Shown here piece after piece: positions 25,338 through 34,691 of a DNA stretch of 61,494 bases. The translations under genes were made by a program, and so were the position numbers. How positions within the stretch are numbered: the stretch's first letter is position 1; each line of letters begins with the position of its first letter. The notes under the pieces are model-generated. The model was not told the DNA's origin. It saw nothing but the letters and a program-made list of their open reading frames with translations, and did not search any database. Location: NCBI GenBank assembly GCA_016787415.1, contig JAEUUT010000223.1:1-61494 (forward strand), in the 5' to 3' direction. The DNA is from Saprospiraceae bacterium. GTDB lineage: Bacteria > Bacteroidota > Bacteroidia > Chitinophagales > Saprospiraceae.

Positions 25338-26429
25338 TCAACGAAGCAAGTCTTTGAGCACAGATCGGAGTTTTTCCGGGGGAAGGTTTTTTGATATAAT
25401 GTGGCCATTTTTGTCAATCAACACATTTTGAGGTAATGATTGAATGCCGTACAACGCAGCAACCGCTTTACCGGCATCCCGAATATGCTTCCACCTCATC
25501 TGATCTTTTTCAATGGCTGAAGCCCATTTACTTTGGTCTTCGTCGAGAGAAATGCTCAATATTTCAAACGTCTGACGTTCCGTATCCTGGTATATTTCAC
25601 GATAAACAGGGTGTGCTATACGACAAGGCAGGCACCAGGATGCCCAAAAGTCGACAAGCAGGTATTTCCCCCTGAAATCAGACAGTTGAGGCGCCACCGT
25701 ATCCAGTATTTTTTCTCTCCACTCCGGCGCAAGGGCGCCAATAGCAACCTGTTGTGTTGCTTTCACACGGTTGGCTACATTTTTAGAAAGTGCCGAACCG
25801 GGCAATAGATCATCAAGAACACGGCTGGATGATTTCAGGATATCCAAATTTTTGTTGTTGTCCAAAAATGAGAGGGCATCAAAAATCGCCACCGGTTGTT
25901 TTATTTGCTGTATAAGCGTTTCTATTTCTTGATAAAACAACTCCATATTTTTATCTTTCTGTGTTTCCAATATGGCTAATTGTGCCTGGTCGTTCTGTTG
26001 CAGGGCAAGTTCGCCCTGCCTGGTAAGTTCCTGGAAGTATTTTTCGTTGAGCAACTTGATTTTCTTTCGAAAGGATTTTATTTCATCTGTTGTTTCAGAG
26101 CCCGACACCGTCCATTTGCCTTGCTCCATTGCAACGTGAATGTGTTCCGGTTCCTGTATTCCCATCACCTGGTATTTTTCTCCCCCCACACTGATTTTAA
26201 ACAGTGAATAGGGCTGGAATTCGAAGGTGAAATAGAACTTTCCGATCGAATCTGTATATCCGCACAGCTGAACTGGCTGATATTCATTTTTTTCAAAATC
26301 AAAGACCGAAAGATATACCGGAGTACCAAGAAAGGACTTTCCGAGGTTGCCGGATAGAATGGTTGGCGCCTGTTGTGCAGAAGCGGCAGCCAGCAAAAAC
26401 AGAAAAAATGGGAAAAGATAATTTTTCAT
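25338..26429 (-). CDS. TlpA-family thiol-disulfide protein (CLPC site)
   Basis: 363 residues from MKNYLFPFFLFLLAAASAQ (26429), an exported protein. The N-terminal DUF4369-like beta domain spans about 22-110, a helical linker about 110-230, and the thioredoxin domain about 232-363. The active site is WCLPC (Cys266, Cys269), less common than CGPC, with the cis-Pro loop SLPQNVLID. It is a periplasmic or outer-surface reductase with unknown partner, similar in layout to 17795-19162 but clearly diverged. It is convergent with gldF with no intervening base and lies 65 bases downstream of the NHL-type gene, possibly cotranscribed with it. Confidence 0.9.
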   Translation of the reverse strand: MKNYLFPFFLFLLAAASAQQAPTILSGNLGKSFLGTPVYLSVFDFEKNEYQPVQLCGYTDSIGKFYFTFEFQPYSLFKISVGGEKYQVMGIQEPEHIHVAMEQGKWTVSGSETTDEIKSFRKKIKLLNEKYFQELTRQGELALQQNDQAQLAILETQKDKNMELFYQEIETLIQQIKQPVAIFDALSFLDNNKNLDILKSSSRVLDDLLPGSALSKNVANRVKATQQVAIGALAPEWREKILDTVAPQLSDFRGKYLLVDFWASWCLPCRIAHPVYREIYQDTERQTFEILSISLDEDQSKWASAIEKDQMRWKHIRDAGKAVAALYGIQSLPQNVLIDKNGHIISKNLPPEKLRSVLKDLLR

Positions 26430-26494
26430 TCCACGAAAGTTTTTTTTCAACAAATGTGAATCATCATGCGGACTCCAACTTGACATGCCACACA

Positions 26495-27625
26495 TCAATG
26501 GAACACTATTTTATGGGCTATCATACGCCCGTCGGCTGATTGCATCCGCAGGAAATATACCCCAGGTGCAATGTTGTTTCTTGTCAATAAGAACTTGTAA
26601 TGCCCCGCTGCATAAGTATCTTCAGGTAGTATTAGCGCCTGCACGTTGCCTTGCAGATCAGATAAATCAAGTATCAGTTGGGTTGACACCGGCAAATCGA
26701 ATGTGATATGAATATCGTGCAGCGAAGGATTGGGGGTGGCTTTTAGGTTCCAAACCGGCATTAACACTGGAGATGTATTACTCACCCCATCCAGTTGTAC
26801 AATCATACGAACGCGTTTAGCACCGTATTCACTTACATACAACGTATCGCCTGATGGGGAGAACCGAATCCCATTTGGTCTAAAAAACTGCGTTACGGAA
26901 ATATCGCCATCAGTGCTTCCAACTGTTGAGCCCATCCAAACTGCATAGTTACCATTCAGATCAATTTTATAAATGCGGTGTGCATTCATGGCGGTCGCAT
27001 AAATAAATCCATTTCGGTAGGCTATGAATCCTATGTATTGTCCAAGTGGTGGTTGTGTTAAAAAAGAAACCTGCCCGTCTGGTGTAATTTTGAAAATTTT
27101 CCGGTTGTTGAAGTTGGCTACATACAAGTTGTGGTTTTCGTCGTAGCACATTCCAACAGGCCCATTAAATTCCGGGTGCGACTTGTAGAGCGTCAGGGCG
27201 CCATCAACCGACAATTTCCAGATGACATGGGTGGTGTAACTGGTTACCAGCATTGTATCTGTCCCGGGAATACGTAAAATACCGGAAGGCCCGCTCACCG
27301 AAGAGACCAATACCTGCTTCGTGCCATCCGGCGATACCTTGTATATTTTATTGCCCGTATTATCGGCCAGCACCATTGATCCATCATCATAAAACGCCAT
27401 GCCATTGGGGCTGCCCAGCCCGGATACAAAAATGCTTTCCTGTCCATCCGGGGTTATTTTGAACACCTTCGAACTATCATAACTGGAGCCATAAAAATTG
27501 CCGGCTGCATCAAATATGATATCGTCATCAATAGTAGTGTTGCTTCCGGTAAAAGTGGATGTTGTCTGGGCATACATGCCTGCAAGGCATGCCCACACCA
27601 GCAGTGCTGTGGATATTTGTTTCAT
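26495..27625 (-). CDS. Secreted NHL/SMP-30-like beta-propeller with T9SS sorting tail
   Basis: 376 residues from MKQISTALLVWACLAG (27625), signal peptide cut near MYAQ. The body has six repeated propeller blades of the pattern KI(T/S)PDGxxxxF or KLSVDGALTLY, with Asn/Gly-rich turns, as in NHL or SMP-30/gluconolactonase-like propellers. The last 80 residues are a type IX sorting domain (KATPNPSLHDIHITFDL, then APGVYFLRMQSADGRMIAHK), so it is exported and probably surface-bound. Catalytic activity is not evident; the catalytic residues of gluconolactonases cannot be confirmed by eye. It sits between a TlpA-like gene and a membrane AraC regulator on the same strand. Confidence 0.85.
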   Translation of the reverse strand: MKQISTALLVWACLAGMYAQTTSTFTGSNTTIDDDIIFDAAGNFYGSSYDSSKVFKITPDGQESIFVSGLGSPNGMAFYDDGSMVLADNTGNKIYKVSPDGTKQVLVSSVSGPSGILRIPGTDTMLVTSYTTHVIWKLSVDGALTLYKSHPEFNGPVGMCYDENHNLYVANFNNRKIFKITPDGQVSFLTQPPLGQYIGFIAYRNGFIYATAMNAHRIYKIDLNGNYAVWMGSTVGSTDGDISVTQFFRPNGIRFSPSGDTLYVSEYGAKRVRMIVQLDGVSNTSPVLMPVWNLKATPNPSLHDIHITFDLPVSTQLILDLSDLQGNVQALILPEDTYAAGHYKFLLTRNNIAPGVYFLRMQSADGRMIAHKIVFH

Positions 27626-27794
27626 AACTTCTTCTTGCGAGCTGTTTCGGCAATTTCCGAAAGCGCCCTTATTGTTTTGGTGAAATAAGGGGCAAAAAAA
27701 CAGGCGATCAACAGGTGTGTCGACCACTTTTGTAAAGTGGGACGAAAAAAATGGGTGCTGATATTGCAGGCCATTCCTTTCGGAGTGCCCTTTC

Positions 27795-28892
27795 TCAGGT
27801 AGCGAAGTAGTCGCGGGGATTTTTACCGGTTTCCTTTAAAAAAGCCCGGTTGAAGGCTGATTTCGAATTAAAGCCACAAGCATAAGCGAGTTCAAGCGTG
27901 TTTTTTTGCTGAGAAGCATCAGCAATCCGCATCTCAATAAAAGTTTGAATTCGAAATGTATTTACAAAATCAAAGAAATTTTTACCAAACCCCTGGTTGA
28001 TAATGCGCGACAACTGGTGCCTGGGTAAAGATAATGCATCAGCCAGATCGCCCATGCTTAATTCCGGATCCAGGAATGGCTTTTTATCCTGCATGTAGCG
28101 GGCAAGCGCTTCTATTTGGGCAACGGGAATTGGCTCAACATTGCCGGGCGCTCTTTTTATTTCCTGCAAAACCGGAAGTTGCAACAAAGCCGGTGTCGTC
28201 CATAATTTATAGGCTACAAAATAAATGGCAGCAACAACCAGTACCCAAAAAAGGGTATATATCACATAATTGGATTGATGATTCAACAAATTGCTCAAAA
28301 AACTCGCCAGCCAAAAAACTGTCAAAACGAAGCAAATCAAAATAAATCTCTGTAAAAATTGCCCGACAAACGGGGACGCATATTTTTGATAAAAAGCAGA
28401 CTGATAGCGATAATAAACTTGCAGGCTACACGCCAGATAAATACTCATACTCATGATGGCCGCCCCTTCAATAACATAGAAAGCCGCAATAATTTGAGCA
28501 TCGCTGAGGAAATAAAGCGTTCTATTGAGGTGTAGCCCCAACCATGTATTTACAAAAAATATGTGGAAAAATGCTGGTATGAAATGCAGCCATCTCAATG
28601 GAGTATTGCTCGGATCCAGGCGAAGTAGTGACCTGCTAAAAAGATAGATCAGTGGCCCGGTGAGGAATAATATCGCATCGGGCAGCAAAATTACTTCTGA
28701 AAATTTTTTTACAAATTCAGGTTGAAAAGAGGCCCGAAAAAGCATCAACGCAGAAACAGTGAGTAGCAAAATCGTAAAATACAGAACAGCCGGACGGTTT
28801 GTACTCTTTTGATTCCATAACACATAACTGAGAAAAACACCTTGTATACAACCCGGATAAAGGGCTATTTCAAGCAACTGATTCTGTATCAT
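27795..28892 (-). CDS. Membrane-embedded AraC-type transcriptional regulator
   Basis: 365 residues: seven hydrophobic spans in about 1-235 (for example VLYFTILLLTVSALMLFRA and YVIYTLFWVLVVAAIYFVAY), then an AraC/XylS helix-turn-helix domain in about 265-365 (LSMGDLADALSLPRHQLSRI, NQGFGKNFFDFVNTFRI and FNSKSAFNRAFLKETGKNPR). This one-component architecture of membrane sensor plus AraC domain is common in Bacteroidota; the signal is presumably sensed in the membrane or periplasm. It is upstream of the NHL-type secreted protein (170 bases) and may regulate it (inference). Confidence 0.9.
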   Translation of the reverse strand: MIQNQLLEIALYPGCIQGVFLSYVLWNQKSTNRPAVLYFTILLLTVSALMLFRASFQPEFVKKFSEVILLPDAILFLTGPLIYLFSRSLLRLDPSNTPLRWLHFIPAFFHIFFVNTWLGLHLNRTLYFLSDAQIIAAFYVIEGAAIMSMSIYLACSLQVYYRYQSAFYQKYASPFVGQFLQRFILICFVLTVFWLASFLSNLLNHQSNYVIYTLFWVLVVAAIYFVAYKLWTTPALLQLPVLQEIKRAPGNVEPIPVAQIEALARYMQDKKPFLDPELSMGDLADALSLPRHQLSRIINQGFGKNFFDFVNTFRIQTFIEMRIADASQQKNTLELAYACGFNSKSAFNRAFLKETGKNPRDYFAT

Positions 28893-29088
28893 ATGTTATT
28901 AACATTTAATGATTTGACCGCCGGAATTACATGCCGGATTATTTATCCTGCACTTTTGAATATATGTTACATGCAGTTTGAGTTAATTTGCACAACTCAT
29001 TTCAACACGATTTTTTTTGCACCTACTTTGACAAATAACGACTCGTCCAGGTTACATTTCTACCGTAAATGACTTTCCAATTTTCTCC

Positions 29089-29310
29089 ATGATTATCCCT
29101 ACCCTGCTCCGTACCATCGCCACATTTGCCCTTTTTGCGGCACTTCAGTACATCATTCCGTACTATTTCCTGGCTATCGGCGGCATCATCGCCGGTTTTT
29201 TTATGCTGAAAACCAGCGATGATCGCCCCTTGGCCCTGGGTGTGCTGATCGGAAGTATTCTGTTCGCCATTTTTGCGTATGCGATGGCGCAGATTTACCC
29301 CCTAAAATAG
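29089..29310 (+). CDS. Small inner-membrane protein
   Basis: 73 residues, two or three hydrophobic segments (about 5-25, 28-42, 48-68) with KTSDDRPLALG between the last two. No family recognised; length and hydrophobicity are those of small membrane proteins common in this phylum. Supported as a real gene by good codon use (GC-rich third positions like neighbours) and by its stop codon, which overlaps the first base of a family B palindrome, a placement seen for many confirmed genes here. Divergent from the AraC membrane regulator. Confidence 0.65.
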   Translation: MIIPTLLRTIATFALFAALQYIIPYYFLAIGGIIAGFFMLKTSDDRPLALGVLIGSILFAIFAYAMAQIYPLK

Positions 29311-29443
29311 AGGTGAGAAGTGAGAAGTGAGAAGTGAGAGTGCGTAGAGTAGACCGCTTCGCTGGTACCAAAAAATGTTATAGTGGAGCGGTCTACTCTA
29401 CGCACTCTCACCTCTCACCTCTCACCTCTCACCTCTCACCTCT
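29310..29443. repeat. Palindromic word element, heptamer family B
   Basis: Left arm 29310-29358: GAGGTGA-type heptamers then GTGCGTAGAGTAGACCGCT; right arm 29387-29443: perfect complement of the core, then five CTCACCT heptamers. Spacer 28 bases. It overlaps the stop of the small membrane gene (29310) and the stop of the convergent helicase gene (29422). Confidence 0.9.
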
Positions 29444-32400
29444 ATCGCCTGTCCTTCCATCGCAAACACCAGCCAAACTCCCACCTTTTTATCCGGAAAC
29501 AACTGTCGGAGCAGGGTCTGCGTCCAGCCGGCAAGGGGCGCCATAGACTGTACGAGGTTTTTCCATTTTTTCATGCCTTCGGCAAAACCGGCGAAGTAGA
29601 TGGCCGCGACGGAATCCTTGTTTTCCAGAAATAGATCGGGCTGAATTTGAAGCAGGCGTTTTCCTTGCCAGCCTTCGAGCGGGTATTGCAAACAAGGGGT
29701 AGTGTTTGGGAAATGCCGCACCCAGAAATCACGAAAGGCTTTGCCATGTTGCAGCAATTGTTCGGCGCTGAGGCTGTCCGCTACCTCCCTGATTTCCAGT
29801 TGCTTGCGGGCTGCTTTCAGCAATTGTGCATCCGAATTCGGGTACATCGCAACACCCAGAAATTGCTGTACGGCTTTGCCCAGGGCGCCGGAATAATCGC
29901 CGCGAAATGCCAGCCAGGGAGCAAATGGCCTGGGCTCCGCATTGTTTGCAGGAAGCCCGGTTGGAGGCAGTTCGCCCAACGCATCGATCATTAAAGGTGC
30001 GCGTGGAATTGGCCTGCGGCCTGCGCGAGGCGCGTGAAACGGCACAGGAAGCGTGTCGGGTTCGGCTTCCGGAAAATCCTTGGGGTGTATGGAAATGTCC
30101 GTTGCGCAGCGCAATGGCATGCCGTTGTAGTAAAAAGGCGTTTCATCTGAGTCCGGATCGAGGGTCGGAATAGATTCGTCGCCGTGGTTGAACACACGGT
30201 TGAGCCAGCGCGATGGCTTGCGCACCGTCGGAAACACGAGGTAGTCGCGGGCGCGCGTGAGCCCCACATACAACAGCCGCGCTTCTTCTTCCAGTGCCTG
30301 CCGGGATGCGGCGGCCCATTCTTCTGTTTGTTTCAGCGTTTCTTCCAGGTGGGTGTTTTGAAACTGATCGGCATACGGGTTCACCCAAAAACGCAGCCAG
30401 CGATTGCCCAAGATATTCTGGATATCGGGGCGCTCCGTTTCGGCCACGAGGTTCAATCCCCAGATGCGTTCCTTGAGCGGCTCGTCGAGGTTGTGGCAAA
30501 TGGTAACCGGATATTCAAGCCCTTTGCTGCGGTGATAGGTAAGCACTTTGATAGCGTCTTCGCTTTCGCCCGAGCCCTGGGCGTCGCGCTGGTTGCGCCA
30601 TAAGTCGTTGGTCCACAGCAAAAAACCGCTGAGGGATGCCGCCGAATGCAGGCGGTTGCAGGCCGATTCGTATTCGAGGGCGTAGTGGCGCAGCCGGTCG
30701 AGGTTGTCGAGGCGCTGATTCAGGTTGCCCAGCGGCGCTACGAGGCGGCGTATTTCCAGTTCGTCGAGTACGAGGTTGAGAATTTCCGAAGCAGATAAGT
30801 CGGCAATGCGGGGCCGCAGTTGGAGCAGGTGTTCCAGAATCGTGTCGTGGGCCGCCCATTGCGAACGACCGTTCCCCAGTTCGGCGTGCAGCCATTCCAG
30901 GCGGCTTTCCACCATTTCTTCCAGTGACATTTCTTTTGTCAGCAGCAGGATTTCAGCAGCGCTAAGCGCATCGGAAGGCGTGAGCAGGTATTTCAGGCAG
31001 GCGAGTGTGAGTTTGGACTCGGGCGTGTCCAGCAGGCCCGTGCGACTGATAGCGGCTTTCAGGCCTGCACGGTGCAGGGCTTCGGCCATGTCGAGGCAGT
31101 CGCGGTTGTCGCGGCACAGCACAGCGATATCGCATGGCAGCACCGGGCGGAGTGTTTTTGTTTTTTTATCCGGAACGGGCGTTTGCCGCTCAAGCAGCAC
31201 CCTGATCTGGGCTGCGATGCAGTGGTTGGTCCAGGGTTTGGCAGGCACCTTGTTTTCGTCGAGCGCCGAGCGAAAATGCCAGTGTTGCAGGGCGGCTTCG
31301 AGGCCGGGCGCGTCTTCCCGGGCCGGCTGCAACACCACCTGCTCTTCGGGCACCTGCGGAAATGCGCGGGTAAAAATGGCATTGACGGCATGCACAATAT
31401 CAGGCCTGCTGCGCCACGATTGTTTCAGAATATTTTCGTCGCGCACACCACCCGTGGCTTCGATGATGGCTTGCATCAACACCGGATCGGCGCCGCGAAA
31501 CCCGTAAATGCTTTGCTTGGGGTCGCCCACCCAGATCGAGCGTTTGGCCAACTGACTGATTTGCAGGAAAATATCCAGTTGAATGGGCGAGGTGTCCTGA
31601 AATTCGTCGACCAGCAGCAGGTCGATTTCGGCGGCCAGCGTTTTCCGCACCGATGGTACACGCAGCAACTGGCTCACGTATGTTTCCATGTCGGTGTAGT
31701 CGATCAGGCCGCGCTTTTTCTTGTATTGTTCGTATTCGCCGAGCGCATCGGTGGCAATGTCGAACACCAGGTCGATAAAGCCCTTGATGTCGGCCCTGAA
31801 CTGCGGATGCTCGTCGTGGCGCAAGGCCAGTACATGCAGATCCTCCATCAGTTCGGCGCTTTTTTTCGAGGGGTTGGTTTTGGAAATTTTCACCCACTCG
31901 TGCCAGTACAGTTCGCCCCGGTATTTCAACTGGTTTTGAAAATCGCGCAGCACTTCTATGGCCTTTTGCGTCACGGTGGTGGTGTCGCTTTCATTGGCTT
32001 CCAGCGCTGCCACCGCCTGGTCGATGGCCGATAAAAGGCGGTTGTTCCACACCACAGGGTCGGTGTTTTGCATGGGCGGCAGCAGGCGTTCGAAGGTTTC
32101 CCAGGAGCGTTGTTTGCTGGTTTCCAGCACTTTTTTGGAAAAATTATTGGCGCGCGCCACGTCGGTCATTTCCCGGATGTTGCGGCGCCAGTCGTAGTTT
32201 TCGCCGGTAGCGCGCTTTTTCGACAGCCCCAGCCGGTCGGCCAGGTGGTTCATACGTTCGATGCGCGACGGCGTGAGCACCTGTGCCAGCGATTCGTTGA
32301 ACAGGCGCTGGCTGTCGTTGTCGGCAATAATTTCCACCAGCGGCGACACGCCCGCTTCAAAGGCAAAACGTTGCAACAGCCGCGTGCCGATGCTGTGTAC

Positions 32401-32628
32401 CGTGCCGATGAGCGCCGAGCCGAGTTCGTTGGCCGCCTCGCTCATGCCCGATTCGAGCAGGCGCACCCGCACCCGTTCCTGCAATTCTGCCGCGGCTTTT
32501 TGTGTAAAGGTGGTGGCCACAATGCCTGCCGGACGCACCCCTTCCCGCAGGAGTTCGACCATCCGGCCGGTGAGGCGGTAGGTTTTTCCGGAGCCGGCGC
32601 CGGCAGAGATCACTTCGATTGGGAGCAC
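29422..32628 (-). CDS. UvrD/RecB (AddA-like) superfamily 1 helicase
   Basis: 1068-residue SF1 DNA helicase of the UvrD/RecB/AddA group, for double-strand break processing. Walker A SAGAGSGKT (8-16), motif II/III LLLVDEFQDTSPIQLDIF (about 336-353), GDPKQSIYGFRGAD, and motif VI LLYVGLTRARDYLVFPTVR near residue 800 are intact. The C-terminal region where AddA carries its PD-(D/E)xK nuclease reads PDLFLENKDSVAAIYFAGF, without a recognisable DYK, so the nuclease may be inactive (uncertain). No AddB/PD-(D/E)xK partner lies next to it. The final residues (EVRGER) and the stop are encoded by family B heptamers. A consensus promoter element lies 24 bases upstream of the start codon. Confidence 0.9.
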   Translation of the reverse strand: MLPIEVISAGAGSGKTYRLTGRMVELLREGVRPAGIVATTFTQKAAAELQERVRVRLLESGMSEAANELGSALIGTVHSIGTRLLQRFAFEAGVSPLVEIIADNDSQRLFNESLAQVLTPSRIERMNHLADRLGLSKKRATGENYDWRRNIREMTDVARANNFSKKVLETSKQRSWETFERLLPPMQNTDPVVWNNRLLSAIDQAVAALEANESDTTTVTQKAIEVLRDFQNQLKYRGELYWHEWVKISKTNPSKKSAELMEDLHVLALRHDEHPQFRADIKGFIDLVFDIATDALGEYEQYKKKRGLIDYTDMETYVSQLLRVPSVRKTLAAEIDLLLVDEFQDTSPIQLDIFLQISQLAKRSIWVGDPKQSIYGFRGADPVLMQAIIEATGGVRDENILKQSWRSRPDIVHAVNAIFTRAFPQVPEEQVVLQPAREDAPGLEAALQHWHFRSALDENKVPAKPWTNHCIAAQIRVLLERQTPVPDKKTKTLRPVLPCDIAVLCRDNRDCLDMAEALHRAGLKAAISRTGLLDTPESKLTLACLKYLLTPSDALSAAEILLLTKEMSLEEMVESRLEWLHAELGNGRSQWAAHDTILEHLLQLRPRIADLSASEILNLVLDELEIRRLVAPLGNLNQRLDNLDRLRHYALEYESACNRLHSAASLSGFLLWTNDLWRNQRDAQGSGESEDAIKVLTYHRSKGLEYPVTICHNLDEPLKERIWGLNLVAETERPDIQNILGNRWLRFWVNPYADQFQNTHLEETLKQTEEWAAASRQALEEEARLLYVGLTRARDYLVFPTVRKPSRWLNRVFNHGDESIPTLDPDSDETPFYYNGMPLRCATDISIHPKDFPEAEPDTLPVPFHAPRAGRRPIPRAPLMIDALGELPPTGLPANNAEPRPFAPWLAFRGDYSGALGKAVQQFLGVAMYPNSDAQLLKAARKQLEIREVADSLSAEQLLQHGKAFRDFWVRHFPNTTPCLQYPLEGWQGKRLLQIQPDLFLENKDSVAAIYFAGFAEGMKKWKNLVQSMAPLAGWTQTLLRQLFPDKKVGVWLVFAMEGQAIEVRGER

Positions 32629-32651
32629 GGTATTTTGTGTTTTTATATCGG

Positions 32652-32659
32652 CAAAAGTA
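32652..32659 (-). promoter_or_regulatory. Candidate -7 element (TACTTTTG) for the helicase
   Basis: Plus-strand CAAAAGTA in the 64-base divergent spacer; transcription would start about 17 bases before the helicase start. The oppositely directed near-match TATCTTTC (32675-32682) could serve the M14 peptidase gene. Confidence 0.45.
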
Positions 32660-32692
32660 ACACATTCAAAGCGCTATCTTTCGCCCAAAAGT

Positions 32693-34450
32693 ATGCTCCG
32701 CGCCTTACCCATCCTCTTGCTGCTTTTCACGTCCTGTACCGATAAAATCCATCCCGTTCGCACCATGGCAGATTTTAAAATTCCTTTTGAAACAAACCCC
32801 AACCAGACGCTTACCTACTTCGAAGCCATCGAGTGCTACGAAAAACTGGCTGCCGCGCATCCCGGTATTTTTCACCTACAAACAGCCGGCAGCACCGACA
32901 GCGGCTACCCCTTGCATGTGGCCGTGCTGAATACCGCCGGCGTGTTCGAACCGGAAGCCATTCGCCGATCGGGCAAACGTATCCTGTTGATAAACAACGG
33001 CATACACCCCGGCGAGCCGGAAGGCATCGACGCTACGATCCTGCTGCTGTGCGATTACCTGAGCAAGCCCGAACTGCAAAAGACGCTCGAACACTTGGCC
33101 ATTGTATTTATTCCGGTGTACAACATCGACGGCTGCCTGAACCGCAACAGCCACACCCGCGCCAATCAGGACGGCCCGGAATCGTACGGCTTCCGGGGAA
33201 ATGCGCGCAACTACGACCTGAACCGCGATTTTGTAAAATGCGATTCGCGCAATGCCCGCTCTTTCAACCAGATTTTCCAGACCTGGATGCCCGATATTTT
33301 TGTGGACAACCACACCAGCAATGGCGCCGACTACCAGTACACCATGACGCTGATTGCTACCCAGCACAACAAACTGGAAGCGCCGCTCGGCACACTTTTG
33401 CAGAAAACCATGCTGCCGGAATTGTATTCGGATATGAAAAACCGCCATTGGGAAATGACGCCGTATGTGGATTCGCCCAATGAAGTGCCCGACTCAGGTA
33501 TCGTCGGGTTTTGCGACTACGGCCGCTACTCTACCGGCTATGCAGCGCTTTGGAATACCATCGGGTTCATGCCCGAAACGCACATGCTCAAACCTTTTGC
33601 CGACCGCCTCTGGAGCACCTACCATTTTATGGATGCCGTGATTCATTTTATTGACAAACACCATGTTGAAATAGGCAAGGCGCGTGATGCGGCATTTCAA
33701 CTCACCCAAACAAAAAAAGAATTCAACCTCGATTACGCCCTCGACCAGCAGAAGCACGACACTTTTCTGTTCAAAGGCTACGAGGCGGCCTACAAACCCT
33801 CCGAAGTAAGCGGCTTGCCACGCCTGTGGTACGACCGCAGCAAGCCTTACGAAAAGAACATTTTTTACTATAATTATTTTACGCCGTCGGTAACGGTGGA
33901 AAAACCCGAAGCCTATATCCTGCCGGCTGCCTGGGAAAACGTGGTCGAGCGGCTGCGCCTCAACGGCGTCGAGATGAAGCCCCTGGAACGCGACGAGGAG
34001 TTTGAAACGGAAACCTATTTCATTGGCGACTACAAAACGCGCAATGCCTGGGAAGGCCATGCTTTTCATTTCGGTGTACAGTTGGAAAAACGCAGCATGC
34101 GCCGTACATTCCACAAAGGTGATCTGCTGATTCCCGTCAACCAGCGCGCCAATCGGTATATCGTGGAAACGCTGGAGCCTAACGCGCCCGACTCCTGGTT
34201 TGCCTGGAATTTTTTCGAACCCATTCTCATGCAAAAGGAATCCTATTCGGCTTACGTATTCGAAGACCTCGCTGCGCAATTTCTCCGCGAAAACCCGTCC
34301 GTCAAAGCCGAACTCGACACCAAACGAAAAGCCGACCCCGCTTTTGCCGCCGATGCCGCCGCTCAACTGGAATGGGTGTATCGGCGCTCGCCGTGGTATG
34401 AACCTACGCACAGAATGTATCCGGTTGCAAGAGTGAGTCCTAAGTCCTGA
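32693..34450 (+). CDS. M14-family zinc carboxypeptidase-like lipoprotein
   Basis: 585 residues with a probable lipoprotein signal (LLLLFTSC, Cys15). The M14 peptidase signature is intact: zinc ligands His105 and Glu108 (IHPGEPEGIDA), Arg in YDLNRDFVK (about 174-182), second zinc His207 (VDNHTSNG) and the catalytic Glu in GFMPETHMLKPF. The substrate of these Bacteroidota M14 lipoproteins is unknown; peptidoglycan or protein fragments are possible. The C-terminal 250 residues form an extra beta-rich domain beyond the catalytic core. The last codons (VSPKS) and the TGA stop are written in AGTCCTA/AGTCCTG heptamers of the following palindrome. Divergent from the helicase. Confidence 0.88.
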   Translation: MLRALPILLLLFTSCTDKIHPVRTMADFKIPFETNPNQTLTYFEAIECYEKLAAAHPGIFHLQTAGSTDSGYPLHVAVLNTAGVFEPEAIRRSGKRILLINNGIHPGEPEGIDATILLLCDYLSKPELQKTLEHLAIVFIPVYNIDGCLNRNSHTRANQDGPESYGFRGNARNYDLNRDFVKCDSRNARSFNQIFQTWMPDIFVDNHTSNGADYQYTMTLIATQHNKLEAPLGTLLQKTMLPELYSDMKNRHWEMTPYVDSPNEVPDSGIVGFCDYGRYSTGYAALWNTIGFMPETHMLKPFADRLWSTYHFMDAVIHFIDKHHVEIGKARDAAFQLTQTKKEFNLDYALDQQKHDTFLFKGYEAAYKPSEVSGLPRLWYDRSKPYEKNIFYYNYFTPSVTVEKPEAYILPAAWENVVERLRLNGVEMKPLERDEEFETETYFIGDYKTRNAWEGHAFHFGVQLEKRSMRRTFHKGDLLIPVNQRANRYIVETLEPNAPDSWFAWNFFEPILMQKESYSAYVFEDLAAQFLRENPSVKAELDTKRKADPAFAADAAAQLEWVYRRSPWYEPTHRMYPVARVSPKS

Positions 34451-34569
34451 GTCGTAAGTCCTGAGTCTGTAGCGTACACGTTGATACTTTTGGCCACTCA
34501 ACAAATCAATGCCATGGGTATCAAGGTGTACGCTACGGACTCAGGACTTACGACTCAGGACTTAGGACT
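34436..34569. repeat. Palindromic word element, heptamer family A (43 of 44 matches)
   Basis: Arms 34436-34479 and 34526-34569 match at 43 of 44 positions, including the exact mirrored order of heptamer variants (CCTA, CCTG, CGTA, CCTG, CTGT/CCGT). The 46-base spacer is the inverted homologue of that at 5685-5734 and carries TACTTTTG on the plus strand (34485-34492), pointing to the TolC gene. Confidence 0.92.
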
Positions 34570-34691
34570 TCAGATTTTTATCCATAAAAACCCACCTTTT
34601 ATAGAAAATCCCATGCATACGTCCCATGTTTGGCGTACTCTTGCTGTGGATAAAAACGGCTGGAAACAGACTCAACGCTTTCCATTCAAAC

